Below are positions 58,550 through 64,000 of a stretch of DNA of 64,000 nt, piece after piece (within the stretch, counting starts at the first letter, position 1; each line of letters starts with the position of its first letter). A program made the position numbers and the translations under genes. The notes under the pieces were generated by a model. The model made no database searches. It was given only the letters and a program-made list of their open reading frames with translations, and was not told the origin of the DNA. Source of the stretch: Nautilus pompilius (Eukaryota > Mollusca > Cephalopoda > Nautilida > Nautilidae); contig JACATO010001715.1 of the NCBI GenBank assembly GCA_018389105.1, forward strand, positions 1 to 64,000, given 5' to 3'.

Positions 58550-60850
58550 TAGATTACCTAAACCGTATAATGAATTAGAATTTAAAAACTTTGAAGAAAA
58601 ATGTCTAATATATCCGGATTTTGAAGCTGTTTTTTTTTCTAAAAGTGAAGAAATACTAAAAGCAAACAATATTATAAGAAACTATCCCATCAACCTTTTG
58701 TTATGATATTGTAACTGGTCATGCAGCATCTACACTTGTTCTCTTTAGAACTCAAATAAAGACAAAGCAGATACTACTGCTAACATCTTTATAAAACAGG
58801 TAAATAATAATATACACAAAAAATCACAAACTTTATAACTTCTGAATTTTGTCATATCTGTGATGAACCTTTTATTGTCGGAGATAAAATAGTGAGACCA
58901 TTAGCCTCTATTGTTCCACAAACAACCGAAAAGTATATTTCATTTTCATTTAAAGAACTTATTAATAAAGAGATAACAAATGATAAAGCAATAATCAAAT
59001 GTCTCGAAGTCAAATCTTAGGTTATTTTAGATTTATGGGAACGGATTAAGATGAGTTAGTGGCAAATCTAAAACCAAAACAATTTATTCATACAAATGAT
59101 AAACTTTAAAAAGAAAAGATGTCCTTATACTCTTTTTATTGACAATTTTATATGTATAATGTGCTACTAGTTAATTAACAAAAATATTTTTATAGTGAAT
59201 AAGATTTTAAAATCGATTCAAATTCACATTTTAAGTATTATTTTAAAAAAAAAATGTCAACAGTACACCAGTCAAACATTAGGAGCATGTGGTGGTATCT
59301 ACCTTAAATCTGAGGTCTTACTTTGGCTGAGGTATTTGAAAACTTCAGAAGTGTACGTCAAAAAGTTTATAAATTAGATTAATTTCAATTTTTACAACCT
59401 CCCCATCCTGGAATGATTATTTAAAGATGGCTAAAATAGACTTAGATCTCTTAACAGATTATTATATGTTATTAATGATAGAGCAAGGCATAAGAAGTGG
59501 AATCTCTATGGCACCAGATACGTAAAAACTCTCGAAGTGTATCTAATGTAGATCTAATTGGTGGAGAAAACGTATTGGATTCTTTTGTGGTTGTGGAGCT
59601 AGTGTGGGCAACGTGTATTTATATATGTGTCTGTTTCTCTTTTTTTAAAAGGGTGGGTTACCGAATCCATACGAGGTCTCGGATGGGGCCGTAACCCCGA
59701 GTGAGTGGCCTTTGGCGGTATTATGATCCCCGACTCGAGATCGAGGACCATGCTGGTCATCGCCCTCAGTCCAGCTATAGGGAGTCTGTGATGCAAGCCC
59801 CAGCCAGTCAAATTGGCAACACCAACCCAACGGAGCCCTGACTCCTAGGGCGAGATAGAGATCTCACCCTCAGAGATGCTATAAAATCAAATGATCGAGA
59901 CTAGAAAATTTAAAACAAATTATAACCTAACAAAAAGAAAAATCTTACATTATTCACTCAGATGAAAATAACCTCTACGATTGCGCCGTGTGTCAGCCAC
60001 TCCCAACAGATGGATTTAGGTGGGTAGAACCACAAAATTTAGAGCATTACAAAAATAAAAACGGATTCAGCAATAAGCGATATACGAAGTAAACTTAGAA
60101 TACCCCGAATAGTCAACATAGCCACCATAAAGACGGTCGACTAATTGTAAGAAAATGTATTCTGAATACTGAGGTTTTTTTTCCTTACCAAAATAAGATG
60201 ATAGAAAATAAAGTCGGGTGTGAATCTACTATTTTCAAATTGTCAAATACTATACAATGAAAATATTTATGTGGTAAAATATACAAATTTTCAACTTTTT
60301 TCTCTCTAGGTATGAAGATAACACAAGCAAGTATTACTTTTAATCACTTTGCTTGGTATAACTTTATATTAAATTAAATAAAGATATGAAAACCAATTTT
60401 ACAAATGATTTTAAAAGTTTCATAACATCAGAGCACCTTTAAAAAGCACATGTTAATAGAATTACCCAATACTACACTAGAAATATCAATAACGAAAACA
60501 TAATTCTCATACATATAAAAAATAAAGTTATAAACTTGAACATGCATCTTTACTTAGAAATATGCATTTTAGATTATTCAAAATATTTAATGTATAATTT
60601 TCCCTTTAATATTATGAAATAAAAAAGCAATTATTTGCAGATACAGTTTCTCAATGTTATCACATAAAAACAGAAAACATATATGGATTTTGAAAGAAGA
60701 TATATCTTTATGTCACTTTTGCTTATTCAAAAGACCTTAAATTAAAAAGTTGTAAGAAAGATGAAAGATGAGTATGCAGAAAAAATAATAAATGAATTTT
60801 GTAAACTTGGATCTGATCCTAAATCAAAAAAGGTTTAAAAGAAATTCAAA
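58550..60850 (+). pseudogene. Polinton/Maverick-type protein-primed DNA polymerase B relic
   Basis: Scattered across three + frames, in the correct family order, are decayed blocks of a Polinton-type PolB. They are the exonuclease motif DFEAV (58617-58631), a CHICDEPF cysteine block (about 58855-58878), a FRFM block (about 59025-59036), an AEVFENFR-like block (about 59325-59350), GIRSGISM (59487-59510), palm motif A as DENNLYD (59961-59981), a LEYPE block (about 60090), and palm motif C reduced to DTVS (60640-60651). In motif C the second catalytic Asp has become Val. Numerous stops and frameshifts are present. An unrelated GC-rich insert interrupts it at about 59580-59880. Such polymerases replicate the linear virus-like element in the nucleus; this copy is dead. 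Confidence 0.8.
59580..59880. mobile_element. GC-rich insertion within the PolB relic
   Basis: A block of much higher GC than its surroundings separates two consecutive PolB segments. It has no tRNA-like head, no obvious target duplication and no recognised protein; the left part runs through CTCTTTTTTTAAAAG. Probably an inserted retroelement fragment of unknown type. Confidence 0.45.
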
Positions 60851-61119
60851 AAATATAATTAAAATAATGAAAACTACAAAATTATACTTTATATAATGCA
60901 GAAAAAACATAAAATAAGAACTTAATTATATTTGAAAAACAATATTTATGCAATTAAGTTTGCTAAAGTTGCATTATCTCCCTTCGATAATAAGCTGTAT
61001 TATAACATGATAAAATGACTTGACTTTATAGACATTTCAGGCTTAATTAATTGCTAACACCATTGATGAAACAGTTCGTATAAAAACTAACACTTTTAAT
61101 GGGACAAGTAACATTTTTA

Positions 61120-61800
61120 GTTGGTCATGTTCATTTGTTGTAACTCCTGCTCATAAAATAATCCTAATATGTCTTCTCCATCTAAAGCCTCTAGTTTATA
61201 TGGCCAAGGAACAGTGACGTTAATGTTTATGATATTAAATACTTCATCAATCCAATTTTAATGTATCTTTTTCCAGATTTTTTTTATAACGATACATCCG
61301 TACTAGATCATTAGCTTTAAATCGATGTTTTTTATTCTTTCTTATTTAACTTTTTGTCGACTTTGCCTCGGTTATTTTTTCACCTGCTATTTTGGTGGCC
61401 TGCCAAAAGATCTGTCTTTTCGTTGTTATACTCATTTATTAATGTATCTAAAACAATTATTCAATTACCATTACTATTTTCTGTAAACTTGTCCCACATA
61501 TTATTTTTTTAAATATTACTAAATTTCTCAAAACAACTGCATTACCTTCATTTTATGTATAATAAAGTTCTTTTCCTTTTAGAAGTTTTTTTTAAAGTTC
61601 TATCAACGAATTCACTTCCTATATCAGTCCAGAATTTATTTGGTGTTCTATTAAACTGCTTAAATAAATATTTAAATGTTTCTATTAAAGATTTTTAGTT
61701 ATATTTTTAAAGAAACACTTTATGCATATTTAGAACAAATACTGATTACATTTAACATATTCATAACCTTTATTCCATTTAGAAGAGGCCCACATAGCAA
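61120..61800 (-). pseudogene. Polinton/Maverick-type integrase relic (minus strand)
   Basis: Minus-strand blocks from right to left follow a retroviral-like (rve) integrase of the Polinton type: an SGLI-EVNS-like remnant of the WxDxGxEF region (about 61610-61640), NEGNAVVLRN (about 61525-61555), and a block matching YNNxK (about 61420-61440). The C-terminal HRFKANDLVRMYRYKK (about 61275-61322) and GEDILGLFYEQELQ (61138-61179) match the integrase tail. Stops and frameshifts are frequent. Together with the opposing polymerase relic this identifies a degraded Polinton. Confidence 0.75.
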
Positions 61801-63674
61801 TTAAATCTGCTGACTAAGTATAATTTATTGAATGAAAAAACACTCATCTTTTATGATAATATTTTCTAACAGGATTTTGTATCTCTTCAGTAGAAGACTT
61901 TCAAGTTTGTTTTTCTTTTTTGGTTTACCTTTTTATTTGAACCGGGACCCGTAACACTTTCAATGGAACCTCCAATAGCTATTTTTCCTTTCATTGCAGT
62001 TTTAAATAAATCTTTGTCAAGTTTTTCTCTTAAATTAAGATTTTGAATGTTATTAAAATCCTGAATTAATATTTTCAGATGATTATTCTTCCTCACATTC
62101 TCCGGATTGCGCTTTGAGATCTTTATTAGATTTTAATGACGATTCCGTGGATGGTGAGACTGATTCATATAACAATTATCATGAATTTGGCTCTTCTAAT
62201 ACTGTGGAGTTTACAGAAGAAAGTCAATGTGAAAGTGAGCCTGACGCTAAACAAATTAAGATTAATAAGCATTTAAAACTTAAGTTTTTTCTTTTTTATT
62301 ATAAACGAGTACTTTCAAAACTTAATAGAAAAATAAAAATAGTAAACATCATAATTTTTTTTATTAATTAGAAATATGCATAAATTGTTTATAGGAGAAA
62401 AAATGATGCGCCAAAATCATTGTACGTCTGTTTATTAGATCCAGTGCTTTTAGATTATTCTAGAGTATGTATTTGTGGAAAATCTTTGCATCAATCTTAA
62501 TATCAAATAATAGAAAGTGGTTTTGCTAATAAGTTCAGATACATATCTTCAATATGCATTAAAGAATAAAAATTTGTACCGACAAACTGTTTATGAAATA
62601 ATAAACTAGAGAACATAAAATGAACAAGAAATAGATGATGATACTTTGAAGACCCAAATTATATTCCTGATCCGATTCAAAATTTTAAAATTTGTTTATT
62701 TTGGAGCCTTATGTGCGATATAAGTCAAACAAACCCGGAAATATTTTATACTAGAGACCGACATAATAATATTGATGCCTTTAGTATTTCCCAGAACTAA
62801 CACAAGTTTCGGTCAAAAACCATGAGAAACAACTCATACGTTATTATCCTTTTTATTGTTATCTAAAACAGATCTCCAACATTTTTGGGATAACTTGGTT
62901 GGAAAAAGGGTATGACGTTTTATGAACTTCGATATTTTACAGAAAAATGTTGGGGAGTACTATTGGTTTGTAGTTATAGACAAATCCTCTGATAAATACA
63001 ATGTAAGGTATAGTTTGACGTTTGACAAATTTCATTATCCCTTATAATGGTTCTGTAGGAATTTTCGCCCATTGGAAGCTTTGCTTATACTGTTAAACGA
63101 TGTGCTAAGATGCTTTCCTTAATCTATTATATATAAACAAAGAGGATAAAATAAAAGATTAAGAACTTGATTTCTTATAAAAATAAATTAATATTTTCTT
63201 GATAAAAAAATAAGTGAACAAGACCAACCAAATCAACAAAATTATTTCGGCCAATTATAAATACAAACTTCAGCTCAAAGTATAGAAGTCATGGAACCTT
63301 TAGCACCTCAATAAAACAATACCAACAGATAGGCCTAACCCGAATTCTTTATCAATTCTGTCGGCTCCTTAAATAGCTGACAGCATGAAAGTAGCTGCAG
63401 ATGCTGCAGTTTATTTGGCTTCTACTGATAACACTGGCCAACAAGTATTTTTCATCAAGCATATGTCAAGGTGTACTTAGTGTAGTTTTTAATGCTGATT
63501 TCAAATATACAATTAGTTTTTTGACATCACGTACAGTTTTCAAGATGAGAAAGTTTTTTGGTTTTAGCTCATGCATTATATAGAAATTCCAATAATGACG
63601 TGTATGCATGTATTTCATTTACATCATGGAAACACACCTTTAAAATAAACTACATTATTCATTGCTGCATAGTT
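61801..63674. other. AT-rich sequence next to the Polinton relic, unassigned ORFs
   Basis: An open frame on - at 61887-62096 (reading KGKIAIGGSIESVTGPG) and an acidic frame on + at 62101-62371 (LLDFNDDSVDGETDSY) are more biased than random. They could be decayed Polinton or neighbouring-element genes. No domain recognised. No terminal inverted repeat for the Polinton was found. Confidence 0.3.
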
Positions 63675-63800
63675 CAGATGCAATATTTCATCATCTTAAA
63701 TTAACCAATCAAGTTTTGTCTGATGAAATAGGTATTTCAACATCTCAAATTGTCCAGTCATAATTGGTCTGATGAAATATTTCATCATCTCAAATTCAAT
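63675..63800. repeat. About 46-bp tandem units with palindromic GATGAAATATTTCATC
   Basis: Three units each carry GATG(A/C)AATA..TATTTCA(T/A)CATCT followed by (C/T)AAATT, at about 63678, 63722 and 63771. The third contains the perfect palindrome GATGAAATATTTCATC. They lie immediately upstream of the ORF at 63853. Confidence 0.7.
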
Positions 63801-63852
63801 ATAAGTATAACCGTTTGTATCTATTTCCTTACTTGTTTTACAGTGTTAACAA

Positions 63853-63966
63853 TGTCAAGACAGTGTAGAAATCCTCCCGATGTGTTTTGTTATGTCTGTG
63901 GACAATTTATTGTGAAAGCTCAAAAACATACAATAACACCACAGATCAAGAAGATTTATAAGCTAT
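63853..63966 (+). CDS. Short ORF with FCYVCG motif (TE-associated family), truncated
   Basis: ATG in good context (AACAATGTC) starts MSRQCRNPPDVFCYVCGQF and runs 37 codons to a TAG. The arrangement MSRxCxNxxDxFCYxCGxFT, with TPxIKKxY next, is one I associate with a large family of Cys-rich proteins found in many copies beside transposons in arthropods and molluscs. The family protein is several hundred residues long; this frame stops early, and the window ends soon after, so it is a truncated copy or first exon. The class assignment is from memory of the pattern. Confidence 0.45.
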
Positions 63967-64000
63967 AGATGTTTTTTTTAAAAAGCTGTACTTCTCCATA

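Noticed and set aside
1-64000. CRISPR arrays, operons, bacterial promoters or riboswitches
   Set aside because: The sequence is eukaryotic, with spliced genes and SINEs. The direct repeats present are microsatellites, a 61-bp minisatellite and transposons.

Overview
This is eukaryotic, AT-rich, intron-dominated animal DNA. It has no operons or ribosome binding sites; splice signals, microsatellites, tRNA-derived SINEs and several DNA-transposon families are everywhere. The repeat content (SINEs carrying a CCACGTGG-TTTTCTCCG core, IR/DR-type Tc1 elements, HIRAN-like ORFs, Polinton relics) suggests a lophotrochozoan, most likely a mollusc such as a gastropod. The species cannot be named from the sequence and this assignment is inference.

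One host gene can be supported. It lies on the + strand from about 12.46 to 51.67 kb and is assembled from seven exons: 12463-12571, 14637-14749, 25040-25270, 30894-31574, 39140-39293, 42806-42883 and 51496-51592. Every junction but one has canonical splice sites and matching phase. The predicted product is a type I membrane protein: two CUB domains, a Ser/Thr-rich stalk, one transmembrane helix, a basic juxtamembrane segment and a short tail ending in an LDL-receptor-type FxNPxY motif (FSNPLY). The start codon and signal-peptide exon are not found. The exception is the junction inside CUB1 (14749 to 25040), which is off by one nucleotide in phase.

The introns hold most of the other recognisable content. 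These are an intact Tc1-family transposon with a 336-codon DD34E transposase (19977-21604) inserted in an older palindromic MITE; a broken Tc1 element of another family (22214-23587); a third Tc1 relic downstream of four 61-bp tandem repeats (39483-40330); a TIR-bounded element of about 1.04 kb carrying a HIRAN-like ORF (16080-17116); several SINEs and MITE families; and two closely spaced perfect inverted repeats (34956-35344). Two LINE fragments lie upstream of the gene at 7.4-8.6 kb.

Downstream, 54.5-54.9 kb holds a DDE transposase relic. From about 56 kb the sequence becomes very AT-rich and contains a decayed Polinton/Maverick: a protein-primed family-B DNA polymerase on + (58.55-60.85 kb) facing an integrase on - (61.1-61.8 kb), both full of stops and frameshifts. 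The window ends in a short Cys-containing ORF of a type found next to transposons, preceded by palindromic repeats.

Most of the remaining tens of kilobases show nothing I can support. The strongest leads are the CUB receptor with an endocytosis motif, the HIRAN-carrying TIR element, and the intact IR/DR Tc1.
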